Assembly (NCBI GenBank): GCA_035632955.1
Contig: DASQFU010000027.1
Location: forward strand, 1-57,526
DNA: 57,526 bases
Origin: DASQFU01 sp035632955
GTDB lineage: Bacteria; Eisenbacteria; RBG-16-71-46
Direction: 5' to 3'
Shown here: in pieces, positions 16,518-27,134 of the stretch
Layout: each line of letters starts with the position of its first letter
Position numbering within the stretch: the first letter of the stretch is position 1
Program-made: the position numbers and the translations under genes
The notes under the pieces: generated by a model
What the model saw: the letters and a program-made list of their open reading frames with translations, nothing else
What the model was told of the DNA's origin: nothing
Database searches by the model: none

Positions 16518-17323
16518 GTCTCGCGCAGGTCGCCGTGATCCAGTTTCCCGGCGTGAACTGCGAAGCCGAGAGCGTGCGGGCGCTGAAGCGAGTCGGGCTC
16601 GAGGCCGTGGTGTTCCGCTGGACCCGACGCGCGAGCGAGCTGCGTGACTTCCAGGCGTACCTGCTGCCGGGGGGGTTCTCGTATCAGGATCGCGTGCGCG
16701 CCGGCGCTCTGGCAGCCAAGGATCCGCTCCTGGACGTACTCGCCGGTGAAGCCGACAAGGGCAAGCCGGTGCTCGGGATCTGCAATGGAGCTCAAGTGTT
16801 GGTGGAGGCGGGGCTCGTCCCCGGCGGCGAGTCGATCGGGCTCGCGCTCGCGACCAACCGCATGCCGGATCGCGAAGGATATTACAGCCGCTGGATTCAC
16901 GTCCGCATCGAGTCTTCCCCGTGCGTGTTCACCCGCGGCATCGCTCCGGGGACGGTGCTGCCGTTGCCGATGGCGCATGGCGAGGGACGGTTCACCGCGG
17001 AATCGAGCTCAGTGGTATCGCTCGCCGCCGCGGGCCAAGTGCCGCTCCGCTACGCTCGCCCCGAAGGCGAAGCGGCGAGTGGCTTCCCGGACAATCCGAA
17101 CGGCGCCGCTGCGGATGCCGCCGCGGTGTGCAACCGCCGCGGCAATGTGCTGGCGCTGATGCCGCATCCCGAGCGCGCCCAGGATCTCGGTGCGCTCGCG
17201 CGCACCGTCCCCGGCGCGTGGGGTGAGCGACGGGATCGGGCGCTGGCGGCGGGCGAACCGGATCAACCCGGCCCGGGGCTGGAGCTGTTCTCCGCGCTGC
17301 GCCGCCACTTGGAGGAGCGTTGA
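16514..17323 (+). CDS. purQ: Phosphoribosylformylglycinamidine synthase subunit PurQ (glutaminase)
   Basis: Class I glutamine amidotransferase that feeds ammonia to PurL. It has 269 residues, some 40 more than the common 220-230 residue PurQ. FPGVNCEAESVRAL lies at the N-terminus and FSYQDRVRAGA before the active site. The nucleophile Cys is in LGICNGAQVL near residue 90, and the His and Glu are in MPHPERAQD near 217-219. The extra length lies after the catalytic His-Glu and in the stretch before it. GTG 16514 follows the SD GAGGAGGA and overlaps the purL stop. Confidence 0.95.
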   Translation: MSLAQVAVIQFPGVNCEAESVRALKRVGLEAVVFRWTRRASELRDFQAYLLPGGFSYQDRVRAGALAAKDPLLDVLAGEADKGKPVLGICNGAQVLVEAGLVPGGESIGLALATNRMPDREGYYSRWIHVRIESSPCVFTRGIAPGTVLPLPMAHGEGRFTAESSSVVSLAAAGQVPLRYARPEGEAASGFPDNPNGAAADAAAVCNRRGNVLALMPHPERAQDLGALARTVPGAWGERRDRALAAGEPDQPGPGLELFSALRRHLEER

Positions 17324-17907
17324 GCGCTCGGCGTGTCACGCTGCGGCTCGCGCAAGCGTGGGTGGAGCTGATCGCCGACGATCCCGCGGCGGTCTCGGCG
17401 CTGGCGGTCGCGCGCGCGCGGCTGTCGGCCGGGCGAACGCTCGCGACGCTCCGACGCCTGCGGCTGTTCGAGCTGCGTGGCGCCCTGCCGCAGGGCCAAC
17501 CACTCGCCGATTTGTTGCACCGCTCGACGCAGTTCTACAATCCTCACAAAGAGCGGTGTCACGTGCGCACGCGAGCGCGCGAGGCGTCGATGTGGAGCGA
17601 CGATGCGTGGGTGGTGCTGGTGAAGGATCGTGACGGTTGCCGGCGCGCCGCGGCCGAGCGCTGGTGGCGGCACGAGACCGGCGACGCCGTCGAGGTGCAC
17701 GAAGCGGTGGCGTGGGTCCTGAGCTTCGAGCCGGCGGGCACGCGGGAGGTGGCCGAGGAGCTGGTGGTGCTGCGGGACCGGCGCCACGGGCTGCTGTGCA
17801 ATCCGCACGCACAGGCGTGGGCGTTGTCGGGAACGGACGTTCCGCTCGCGTGGATCACGGCGGAGCGCGGAGACGCGAGGTCGATCGTCCCGGGGAGGAC
17901 ATCATGA
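17320..17907 (+). CDS. Putative double-domain PurS-like subunit of FGAM synthase
   Basis: A 195-residue protein I would otherwise call hypothetical. It sits between purQ and purF, where purS is missing. The second half (about 93-170) can be laid on PurS: a strand VVLVKDRDG, then AVEVHEAVAWVLSFE in place of the family's vrvGKyielel strand, then a helix and LLCNPHAQAW in place of LLaNPviEdY. The first half has a parallel pattern, RLRLFELRGALP, a helix, and QFYNPHKERCHV. Two PurS-like repeats in one chain would mimic the PurS dimer, or the PurS-like N-terminal domain of the large E. coli-type PurL. The start is TTG 17320, overlapping the purQ stop (TTGA); the stop overlaps the purF ATG. This assignment rests on pattern and context, not on a search. 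Confidence 0.5.
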   Translation: MSARRVTLRLAQAWVELIADDPAAVSALAVARARLSAGRTLATLRRLRLFELRGALPQGQPLADLLHRSTQFYNPHKERCHVRTRAREASMWSDDAWVVLVKDRDGCRRAAAERWWRHETGDAVEVHEAVAWVLSFEPAGTREVAEELVVLRDRRHGLLCNPHAQAWALSGTDVPLAWITAERGDARSIVPGRTS

Positions 17908-19331
17908 ACGGTTGGAGTCGCGACAAGGCCTGGCGCGAGGAGTGCGGCGTGTTCGCCACGATCGGAGTGCCCAAGGCCGCCGAGGTCGTCGGTCTCGGCC
18001 TTCATGCGCTGCAACACCGCGGGCAGGAGTCGACCGGCATCGTCTCGTGCGACGAGCGCGGCGAGTTCCACACCCACAAGGGCATCGGCCTGGTCGCCGA
18101 CGTTTACGGTCCCGGCGTGCTCGCGCGCCTGCCAGGCTCGCTCGCGATCGGCCACAACCGCTATTCGACCACCGGCAGCCTGACGCTCGAGAACACGCAG
18201 CCGCTGCGGGTGGTCTATCGCGGCGGCCCGCTGGCGCTCTCGCACAACGGCAACCTGGTCAATGCGCGCGAGCTGCGCCAGGGGCTCGAAGGCTCGGGAT
18301 CGATCTTCCAGACCACGCTCGACACCGAGATCTTCCTGCATCTGATGGCGCTCGCGAGCACCGAGGATCCCGAGGAAGCCCTGGTCGAGGCGACGCGCCA
18401 GGTGCGGGGCGCGTACTCCATGGTGGTGCTGACCGGCGAGGCGGTGCTCGCGATCCGCGATCCGCATGGATTCCGGCCGCTGTGCATCGGCCGGCTCGGC
18501 GACGGCTACGTGGTCGCGAGCGAAACCTGCGCGCTCGATCTGGTGGGCGCCGACTACCTGCGCGACGTCGAGTGCGGCGAGCTGGTGCGCATCGACCGGC
18601 AGGGCATGCGGGCCCGCCGCTTCGCGCCGCCCGCGGAGCCGCCGCGCCAGTGCGTGTTCGAGCACATCTATTTCTCGCGCCCGGACAGCCTCGTGTTCGG
18701 CGAGGGCGTGGATCGCGTGCGCCGGCGCATCGGCCATCGGCTCGCGCAGGAGCATCCGGCGCCGGGGGACGTGGTGATCGCGGTGCCCGACTCGAGCAAC
18801 TCGATTGCGCTCGGCTACAGCGAGGCCTCCGGCATCCGCTTCGAGCTCGGCTTGATCCGCAACCACTACGTCGGCCGCACCTTCATTCAGCCCGACCAGG
18901 GCGAGCGCGACTCGAGCGTGCGCATCAAGTTCAATCCGGTGCGGGAAGTGCTCGAGGGGCGGCGGGTCGTGGTGGTGGACGACTCGATCGTGCGCGGCAC
19001 GACGAGCCGCAAGCTGGTGCGCCTGATGCGGCGGGCCGGGGCGCGCGAGGTGCACTTCCGCGTCGGCTCGCCGCCGGTCACGCATCCCTGCTTCTACGGC
19101 ATCGACACGCCGAGCCGGCGCGAGCTGATCGGTGCGCTGAAGAGCGTCGAGGAGATCCGCGAATACCTCGGCGTCGACTCGCTCGGCTACCTCTCGCTCG
19201 AAGGCCTGCTTGCGTGCGAGCGGGATCCCGGCAACTTCTGCAGCGCCTGCTTCACCGGGCGCTATCCGGTGGCCGTGGATCCGACCGCCGACAAGCTCGT
19301 GTTCGAGCGCGTGCACGGCGCCGGACGCTGA
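17904..19331 (+). CDS. purF: Amidophosphoribosyltransferase, propeptide and Fe-S type
   Basis: First committed step of purine synthesis: PRPP plus glutamine gives phosphoribosylamine. It has 475 residues. A 13-residue leader precedes the catalytic Cys (REECGVFATIG), as in Bacillus-type enzymes that cleave a propeptide. Four Cys positions matching the Bacillus [4Fe-4S] ligands are present: QCVFEHIYF, HPCFYGID and FCSACFTG. The PRPP loop is VVVVDDSIVRGTTS. An O2-labile cluster often tunes the stability of this enzyme. ATG 17904 follows the SD GGGGAGGA and overlaps the previous stop. This gene ends the asd-purF run. Confidence 0.96.
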   Translation: MNGWSRDKAWREECGVFATIGVPKAAEVVGLGLHALQHRGQESTGIVSCDERGEFHTHKGIGLVADVYGPGVLARLPGSLAIGHNRYSTTGSLTLENTQPLRVVYRGGPLALSHNGNLVNARELRQGLEGSGSIFQTTLDTEIFLHLMALASTEDPEEALVEATRQVRGAYSMVVLTGEAVLAIRDPHGFRPLCIGRLGDGYVVASETCALDLVGADYLRDVECGELVRIDRQGMRARRFAPPAEPPRQCVFEHIYFSRPDSLVFGEGVDRVRRRIGHRLAQEHPAPGDVVIAVPDSSNSIALGYSEASGIRFELGLIRNHYVGRTFIQPDQGERDSSVRIKFNPVREVLEGRRVVVVDDSIVRGTTSRKLVRLMRRAGAREVHFRVGSPPVTHPCFYGIDTPSRRELIGALKSVEEIREYLGVDSLGYLSLEGLLACERDPGNFCSACFTGRYPVAVDPTADKLVFERVHGAGR

Positions 19332-19375
19332 AGGGTGCGCGTCTCGCGGCACGCTCGCAGTGGCACGCCGCGCGG

Positions 19376-19404
19376 TTGACAGCGACTGGGCCCCTGCCTA
19401 CAGT
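19376..19404 (+). promoter_or_regulatory. Sigma-70-type promoter for the lysS-nadB gene run
   Basis: TTGACA (19376-19381, perfect -35), a 17-nt spacer and TACAGT (19399-19404). It lies in the 135-nt gap after purF and 62 nt before the lysS ATG. No other comparable promoter is evident until 39.9 kb, so it may serve up to 17 genes. Confidence 0.65.
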
Positions 19405-19466
19405 CGCCCGCCTTCCCGAGCCCGCGATCGCCGCCGGTTTCGCGGCGGTTTCCGACTGAGAGGCCG

Positions 19467-21014
19467 ATGTCCCTCCCCGAGCTGATGCGACAGCGCCGCG
19501 AGAAGCTCGCCGTGTGGCGGGCGGACGGCGACGACCCTTACGCGTACCGCTTCGAGGTCACCGCGCACGCCGCCGAGCTGCTGGCGCGCGGCGACCAGGT
19601 CACCACCGAGCCCGGCGAGCGGGTGCGGGTGGCGGGGCGGGTGATGACGCTTCGCGGCCACGGCAAGGCAGGTTTCGCGCACCTGCTGGACGGCACCGGG
19701 AGCATCCAGATCTACTTCCGCGCCGACCAGCTCGACGAGCGGTTCCGGCGCTACCAGCGGCTCGACGTCGGCGACTGGATCGGCGTCGCCGGACCGTTGT
19801 TCCGCACCAAAACCGGCGAGATCACGATCCGCGCCGAAGACCTCGAACTGCTCGCCAAGGCGCTGCGCCCGCTGCCCGAGAAGTGGCACGGCCTTCGTGA
19901 TACGGAGACCCGGTTTCGCCAGCGCTACGCCGACCTGTTCATGAACCTGGAGGTGCGGGAGATCTTCCGCCGGCGGGCACGGCTGATCTCCGGGATGCGA
20001 GAGTTCCTCGAAGCCCGCGACTATCTCGAGGTCGAAACCCCGGTGCTGCAGCCACTCTACGGCGGTGCGTTCGCGCAGCCGTTCGTGACGCACCACAACG
20101 CACTCGATCTCGACCTCTACCTGCGGATCTCGAACGAGCTCTATCTCAAGCGGCTGATCGTCGGCGGGTTCGAGCGTGTGTTCGAGTTCTCGCGCGATTT
20201 CCGGAACGAAGGGATGGACCGCACGCACAGCCCCGAGTTCACCATGCTCGAGTTCTATCAGGCGTTCGCGGACGTCCACGACATGATGGCGCTGACCGAG
20301 GCGCTGGTCGTGCATGCGGTGGAGTGCGCGACCGGTTCGACGACGCTCGTCTATCAGGGCCAGCCGCTCGACTTCACACCGCCCTGGCCGCGGGTCTCGC
20401 TGCTGGACGCGGTGAGCGATAAGGTGGGCGAGCGCGTGCACGCGCTGGACGCGGCCCAGCTCGGCCGGCTCGCGGCGCGCCACCAGCTCGAGTTCCAGCC
20501 CGGCAGCGGCGCCGGCGCGCTGCTGGACGAGCTGTTCAGCGCACTGGTCCAGCCGGAGCTCGTGCGCCCGACGTTCGTCGTCGATCATCCGCGCGAGATT
20601 TCGCCGCTCGCCCGCGCGAAGCGCGACCAGCCGGATGTGGTCGAACGTTTCGAGATCGTCGCCGCCGGCATGGAGCTCGCGAACGCGTTCTCGGAGCAGA
20701 ACGACCCGGAGGCGCAGGCGCGCGCCTTCGAGGATCAGCAGCAGCGACGCGAGGCGGGGGAGCTCGAGACCCAGGTCACGGACCGCGATTACCTGCGGGC
20801 GCTCGAGTACGGCATGCCGCCGACCGGCGGCGTCGGCATCGGCATCGACCGCATGGCGATGCTGGTCTGCGATGCACGCTCGATCCGCGACGTGATCCTG
20901 TTCCCGCCACTGCGGCCCGAGGAGGGCCGGCCGGCAGAGGAGGAGGAGGAGGAGGTGGCGGCGGACCCGGAAGGCGAGGAGCGGGCGACGGCGGAAGGGA
21001 TGCCGCCGCGGTGA
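19467..21014 (+). CDS. lysS: Lysyl-tRNA synthetase, class II
   Basis: Charges tRNA-Lys. It has 515 residues. An N-terminal OB-fold anticodon domain (RVAGRVMTLRGHGKAGFAHL) is followed by the class II core with motif 2 FEFSRDFRNEGMDRTHSPEF and motif 3 GIGIDRMAML. The C-terminal about 30 residues form an acidic extension rich in Glu, encoded by a GAG repeat at 20937-20955 and absent from typical LysRS. ATG 19467 begins MSLPELMRQRREKL, a normal N-terminus. The stop overlaps the GTG of lolC. Confidence 0.95.
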   Translation: MSLPELMRQRREKLAVWRADGDDPYAYRFEVTAHAAELLARGDQVTTEPGERVRVAGRVMTLRGHGKAGFAHLLDGTGSIQIYFRADQLDERFRRYQRLDVGDWIGVAGPLFRTKTGEITIRAEDLELLAKALRPLPEKWHGLRDTETRFRQRYADLFMNLEVREIFRRRARLISGMREFLEARDYLEVETPVLQPLYGGAFAQPFVTHHNALDLDLYLRISNELYLKRLIVGGFERVFEFSRDFRNEGMDRTHSPEFTMLEFYQAFADVHDMMALTEALVVHAVECATGSTTLVYQGQPLDFTPPWPRVSLLDAVSDKVGERVHALDAAQLGRLAARHQLEFQPGSGAGALLDELFSALVQPELVRPTFVVDHPREISPLARAKRDQPDVVERFEIVAAGMELANAFSEQNDPEAQARAFEDQQQRREAGELETQVTDRDYLRALEYGMPPTGGVGIGIDRMAMLVCDARSIRDVILFPPLRPEEGRPAEEEEEEVAADPEGEERATAEGMPPR

Positions 21015-22252
21015 GGCTGCCTCTGTGGATCGCCGGCCGGTATCTGCGCACCCGCCGGCGCAGCGGCTTCATCACGCTGCTGACCGGCATTTCGATCGGC
21101 GGCGTGGCGCTCGGCGTGACGGCGCTGCTGACGGTGCTGGCGGTGATGAACGGGTTCGAGAACGAGATCCAGACCCGCATTGCCGGCACCGACGCGCACG
21201 TCGTGCTGCTCGGCGAGACGACGGCCGGCATCACGGATGCTGCGAGCCTGGCGTCCCGTGCGGCCCAACATCCCGGCGTCGCCGGGGTCGCGCCGTTCAC
21301 CTATGCCAAGGCGATGGTGCTCCGGCGCGGCCTGGCCGAGGGACTGGTGGTCAAGGGCGTCGATCTGGCGGCCGAGCGCAACGTGACGACGATCGCCGAG
21401 AACATTCACTCGCCCGCGCTCGATTCGATTCCGGCCGTGACCGCGCGCGGGCTGCCCGGCATCGTGCTCGGCTCGGAGCTGGCGGCACGGTTGGAAGCGG
21501 CGCCCGGCGACACGGTGCTGCTCGCCTCGCTCGCGGGAGCGGAGCGCGGCGCGTTCGGCGTCACACCGAAGATCCGGCCGTTCGAAGTGGTCGGGCTGTT
21601 CAGCTCCGGCCTCTACACCTACGACTCGAGCTTTGGCTTCACGTCGATCGCGGCATCGCAACGCTTCTTCGATCTCGGCGACGCGGTCACCGGACTCGAG
21701 GTCAAGGTCGAGGATCGCTACGCCGCGCCGCGGATCGCGGCTGAGCTGTTGCGAGCGGCGGGAATGCCCGGGCTGCGCGCCAACAACTGGATCGAGCTCA
21801 ACCGCAACCTGTTCACCTGGATGAAGCTCGAAAAGACGGTGATGTTCGTGATCCTGGCCCTGATCGTCCTGGTCGCCGCCTTCAACATCGTCAGCACGCT
21901 GTTCATGGTGGTGCTCGAGAAGCGGCGCGACATCGGCGTGCTGAAATCGCTCGGCGCCTCACGCGCCACCGTGCTGCAGGTGTTCCTGTGGGAGGGGCTC
22001 CTGATCGGCGGGCTCGGGACCGGGTTCGGCGTGGCGTTCGGCTGGCTGCTGATTGGCGTGCTGCAACGCTACCCGTTCGTGCGGCTGCCGGGCGACGTCT
22101 ACTTCATCGAGCGGCTGCCGGTGCGCCCCGAGGCCGGTGACTTCGCTGCCGTCATCCTGGCCGCCCTGCTGTTGTGTTTGGCCGCCGCGTTGTATCCGGC
22201 GTGGCGTGCCTCGTTGCTCGAGCCGGTCGACGCGATCCGTCGCCAAGCCTGA
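21011..22252 (+). CDS. lolC: Lipoprotein-releasing ABC transporter permease (LolC/LolE type)
   Basis: Inner-membrane permease that works with the LolD ATPase to extract outer-membrane lipoproteins. It has 413 residues. One N-terminal membrane helix (FITLLTGISIGGVALGVTALL) is followed by a large MacB-like periplasmic domain (about 45-260) and three C-terminal helices starting near VMFVILALIVLVAAFNIV. The cytoplasmic loop LEKRRDIGVLKSLGAS is the coupling segment for LolD. Only one permease gene is present, so a homodimeric LolF-like arrangement is likely rather than a LolC/LolE heterodimer. GTG 21011 overlaps the lysS stop. Confidence 0.92.
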   Translation: MRLPLWIAGRYLRTRRRSGFITLLTGISIGGVALGVTALLTVLAVMNGFENEIQTRIAGTDAHVVLLGETTAGITDAASLASRAAQHPGVAGVAPFTYAKAMVLRRGLAEGLVVKGVDLAAERNVTTIAENIHSPALDSIPAVTARGLPGIVLGSELAARLEAAPGDTVLLASLAGAERGAFGVTPKIRPFEVVGLFSSGLYTYDSSFGFTSIAASQRFFDLGDAVTGLEVKVEDRYAAPRIAAELLRAAGMPGLRANNWIELNRNLFTWMKLEKTVMFVILALIVLVAAFNIVSTLFMVVLEKRRDIGVLKSLGASRATVLQVFLWEGLLIGGLGTGFGVAFGWLLIGVLQRYPFVRLPGDVYFIERLPVRPEAGDFAAVILAALLLCLAAALYPAWRASLLEPVDAIRRQA

Positions 22253-22278
22253 GAAGCGACCTGAAGGATACCGGCCAA

Positions 22279-22986
22279 GTGTCTCTCCTGGCGTCCGTTG
22301 AAGATCGAGTTCCAGTTCTGCAGGCGATCGGCATCCAAAAGGCATACGACGCGCCTGGAGGTCGGCTTGAAGTTCTCAAGGACCTGGACCTGGAAGTCGC
22401 GCGTGGCACGCTTCTAGCTATCCTGGGGGTCTCCGGCTCCGGCAAGAGCACGTTGCTGAACATTCTCGGAACACTGGACCACCCGGACCAGGGGAGGCTC
22501 GTGATTCGCGGCCGGCGGGTCGATGACCTGAGCGACGCCGAGCTGGCGAAGCTGAGGGCGCGTCGGTTGGGGTTCGTGTTCCAGTTCCACCATTTGCTTC
22601 CCGAGTTCACCGCCGAGGAGAACGTGATGATGCCGCTGCTGATCGCATCCGAATCTCCGCCACGGGCGCGCGCACGGGCGCGCGAGGCGTTGGCCGCGGT
22701 CGGGTTGCGCGAGCGCTGGGAGCATCGTCCCTCGGAGCTCTCGGGAGGCGAGGCACAACGCGTGGCGGTCGCGCGCGCGCTGGTCGCCGAGCCCGAGCTG
22801 GTGCTGGCCGACGAGCCATCGGGCAATCTCGATCACGCGGCGGCCACGGCGCTGCACGAACTGCTGGCGTCGCTCGCGCGCTCGAAGCATCAGACGTTTG
22901 TCATCGTGACTCACAATGATAGGCTCGCGTCGATCGCGGACCGGGTGTTGCGGCTGGAGTCGGGCCGCCTGGTGCCCGCGGGTTAG
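22279..22986 (+). CDS. lolD: Lipoprotein-releasing ABC transporter ATPase
   Basis: ATPase of the Lol exporter, 235 residues. Walker A is GVSGSGKST, the Q-loop is in GFVFQFHHLLPEFTAEENV, the signature is LSGGEAQRVAVARAL, and Walker B with D-loop is LVLADEPSGNLDH. GTG 22279 is about 10 nt after AAGGA and gives a normal N-terminus. Upstream in-frame codons lie inside lolC. The first about 130 nt of the gene are less GC-rich than the surroundings. It is spaced 26 nt from lolC and 2 nt from mcsA. Confidence 0.93.
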   Translation: MSLLASVEDRVPVLQAIGIQKAYDAPGGRLEVLKDLDLEVARGTLLAILGVSGSGKSTLLNILGTLDHPDQGRLVIRGRRVDDLSDAELAKLRARRLGFVFQFHHLLPEFTAEENVMMPLLIASESPPRARARAREALAAVGLRERWEHRPSELSGGEAQRVAVARALVAEPELVLADEPSGNLDHAAATALHELLASLARSKHQTFVIVTHNDRLASIADRVLRLESGRLVPAG

Positions 22987-22988
22987 GG

Positions 22989-23549
22989 GTGGACGGCATG
23001 TTGTGCCAGATCTGCGGCAAGAGCCCCGCGACGCTCCACTTCACGGAGATCCACGACAACAAGATGTCGGAGCTCCACGTCTGCGAGCGCTGCGCGGACG
23101 AAAAGGGGCTCAACGCCCAGCAGGGCAAACAGAAGTTCGAAATCGCCGACGTGATCGCCGGCATGATGGACGGCATGACCACGACCGAAGAGGAACGGGT
23201 CGGCCACGTTCAGTGCCCGCGTTGCGGGCTCCTCTATTCGGCGTTCAAGGAGACCGGACGCCTCGGCTGCGCCGAGTGCTACTCCGCCTTCCAGTTCCAG
23301 CTCCGGCCGCTGCTGCGCCGCATCCACGGCGACACCCGCCACCGCGGCAAGGTGCCGGCGCGCGACGGCGAAGGCGTGTCGCGCTCGCGGCAGATGCAAC
23401 GGCTCTACGACGAGCTCCAGCGTGCCGTCGAGCGCGAGGAGTTCGAGCGCGCCGCCGAGATTCGCGACGAGATCAAGCGGCTCGAAGGCGAAAGCCGCGC
23501 CGCCGCCCACGCGCGTCAGACCGCGCGCAAGACCGAGTCGTCGTCATGA
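22989..23549 (+). CDS. mcsA: McsA-type zinc-finger activator of protein arginine kinase, with UVR domain
   Basis: Cytoplasmic adaptor that activates the arginine kinase McsB. It has 186 residues. Four CxxC pairs are visible: CQIC near the start, CERC near residue 33, CPRC and CAEC near 77-97. They form the paired zinc sites of McsA. A UVR motif lies at about 140-170 (RLYDELQRAVEREEFERAAEIRDEIKRLE, read in two parts). GTG 22989 or ATG 22998 could start it. It is 2 nt after lolD, and its stop overlaps the mcsB ATG (ATGA). No ctsR repressor gene precedes it, unlike the Firmicutes operon. Confidence 0.9.
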   Translation: MDGMLCQICGKSPATLHFTEIHDNKMSELHVCERCADEKGLNAQQGKQKFEIADVIAGMMDGMTTTEEERVGHVQCPRCGLLYSAFKETGRLGCAECYSAFQFQLRPLLRRIHGDTRHRGKVPARDGEGVSRSRQMQRLYDELQRAVEREEFERAAEIRDEIKRLEGESRAAAHARQTARKTESSS

Positions 23550-24643
23550 GGACCCCGGCCCACAGTTTCGACGAGCTGGTCGGCCGCCCGAGCCCGTGGC
23601 TCGACGCGCGCGGCCCGAACGGTGATCTCGTGATCTCGACCCGCGTGCGGTTGGCCCGCAATCTCCGCCACGTGCCGTTCAGCCATCGGGCGCGCGACGA
23701 GCAGCTTCAGGGTGTGCTGACGAGCGTCTCCGGCGCGGCCGAAGGCGCCGCAGCGTTCGAGGGCGGCCTGCTGCTGCGCATGAACGAGATGACCGGCATC
23801 GACCGTCAGATCCTGGTCGAGCGCCATCTCGTGAGCCACGAGCTCGGCGACGGAGCACGGCCGCGCGGCATCGTCATCGCGCCGGAAGAACGGCTGTCGC
23901 TGATGATCAACGAAGAGGACCACATCCGCTTGCAGGCGATGAGCTCCGGCTTCCAGCTCGCCGAGACCTGGCGCCAGGCCGACCATGCCGACGACGAGCT
24001 CGACCAGACGCTCGACTTCGCGTTCTCGGAAGAGATCGGCTACCTGACGTCGTGCCCGACCAACACCGGCACCGGGCTGCGCGCCTCGGTGCTGATTCAC
24101 CTGCCGGCGCTCGTGCTGCTGCAGGAGATCCGCAAGGTCCTGAAGAGCGTCATGCAGGTCGGACTCAACGTGCGCGGCCTGTACGGCGAGCACAGCGACG
24201 TGATGGGCAACCTGTTCCAGATCTCGAACCAGACCACGCTCGGCCAGGCGGAGCGGGACTCGATCGAGACGCTCGAGCGCGTCACGCGGCAGGTGATCCA
24301 GACCGAGGAGCGAGCGCGCGAGCGCCTGATACGCGATGCGCGCATCCAAACCGAGGACAAGGTGTGGCGGGCCTACGGCCTGTTGCGCTATTGCCGCTCG
24401 ATCACGTCGCAGGATGTCATCAACTTGTGTTCCGCGGTGCGGCTCGGTGCCTCGTTGGGATTTCCGGGGTTGGCGCCACTGCACGTCATCAACGAGCTGC
24501 TGGTCCTGACGCAACCGGCCCATCTGCAGCGTTACTCGGGCGGCGACCTGTCGCCCGACGAGCGCAATGTGTATCGTGCGCAACTGGTGCGCGAACGCTT
24601 GAGCGCCGCCGAACGGGATGCGGCGGATCGGTCCAAGGACTAG
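23546..24643 (+). CDS. mcsB: Protein arginine kinase
   Basis: Phosphorylates arginines on damaged or misfolded proteins and so marks them for ClpC-ClpP. It has 365 residues. The phosphagen-kinase fold is shown by DLVISTRVRLARNLRHVPF near residue 28, LIMINEEDH-type LSLMINEEDHIRLQ, and CPTNTGTGLRASV near residue 170 with the conserved active-site Cys. The C-terminus matches bacterial McsB rather than animal creatine or arginine kinases. ATG 23546 overlaps the mcsA stop. It is 19 nt upstream of clpC, its usual effector. Confidence 0.93.
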   Translation: MRTPAHSFDELVGRPSPWLDARGPNGDLVISTRVRLARNLRHVPFSHRARDEQLQGVLTSVSGAAEGAAAFEGGLLLRMNEMTGIDRQILVERHLVSHELGDGARPRGIVIAPEERLSLMINEEDHIRLQAMSSGFQLAETWRQADHADDELDQTLDFAFSEEIGYLTSCPTNTGTGLRASVLIHLPALVLLQEIRKVLKSVMQVGLNVRGLYGEHSDVMGNLFQISNQTTLGQAERDSIETLERVTRQVIQTEERARERLIRDARIQTEDKVWRAYGLLRYCRSITSQDVINLCSAVRLGASLGFPGLAPLHVINELLVLTQPAHLQRYSGGDLSPDERNVYRAQLVRERLSAAERDAADRSKD

Positions 24644-24662
24644 GGACGGAGACGAGGACGCC

Positions 24663-27134
<2,472 letters not shown>

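Noticed and set aside
22989..23549. CtsR repressor gene expected before mcsA
   Set aside because: The preceding gene is plainly lolD, with a 2-nt gap. No CtsR-like frame or tandem GGTCAAA-type box was seen nearby.
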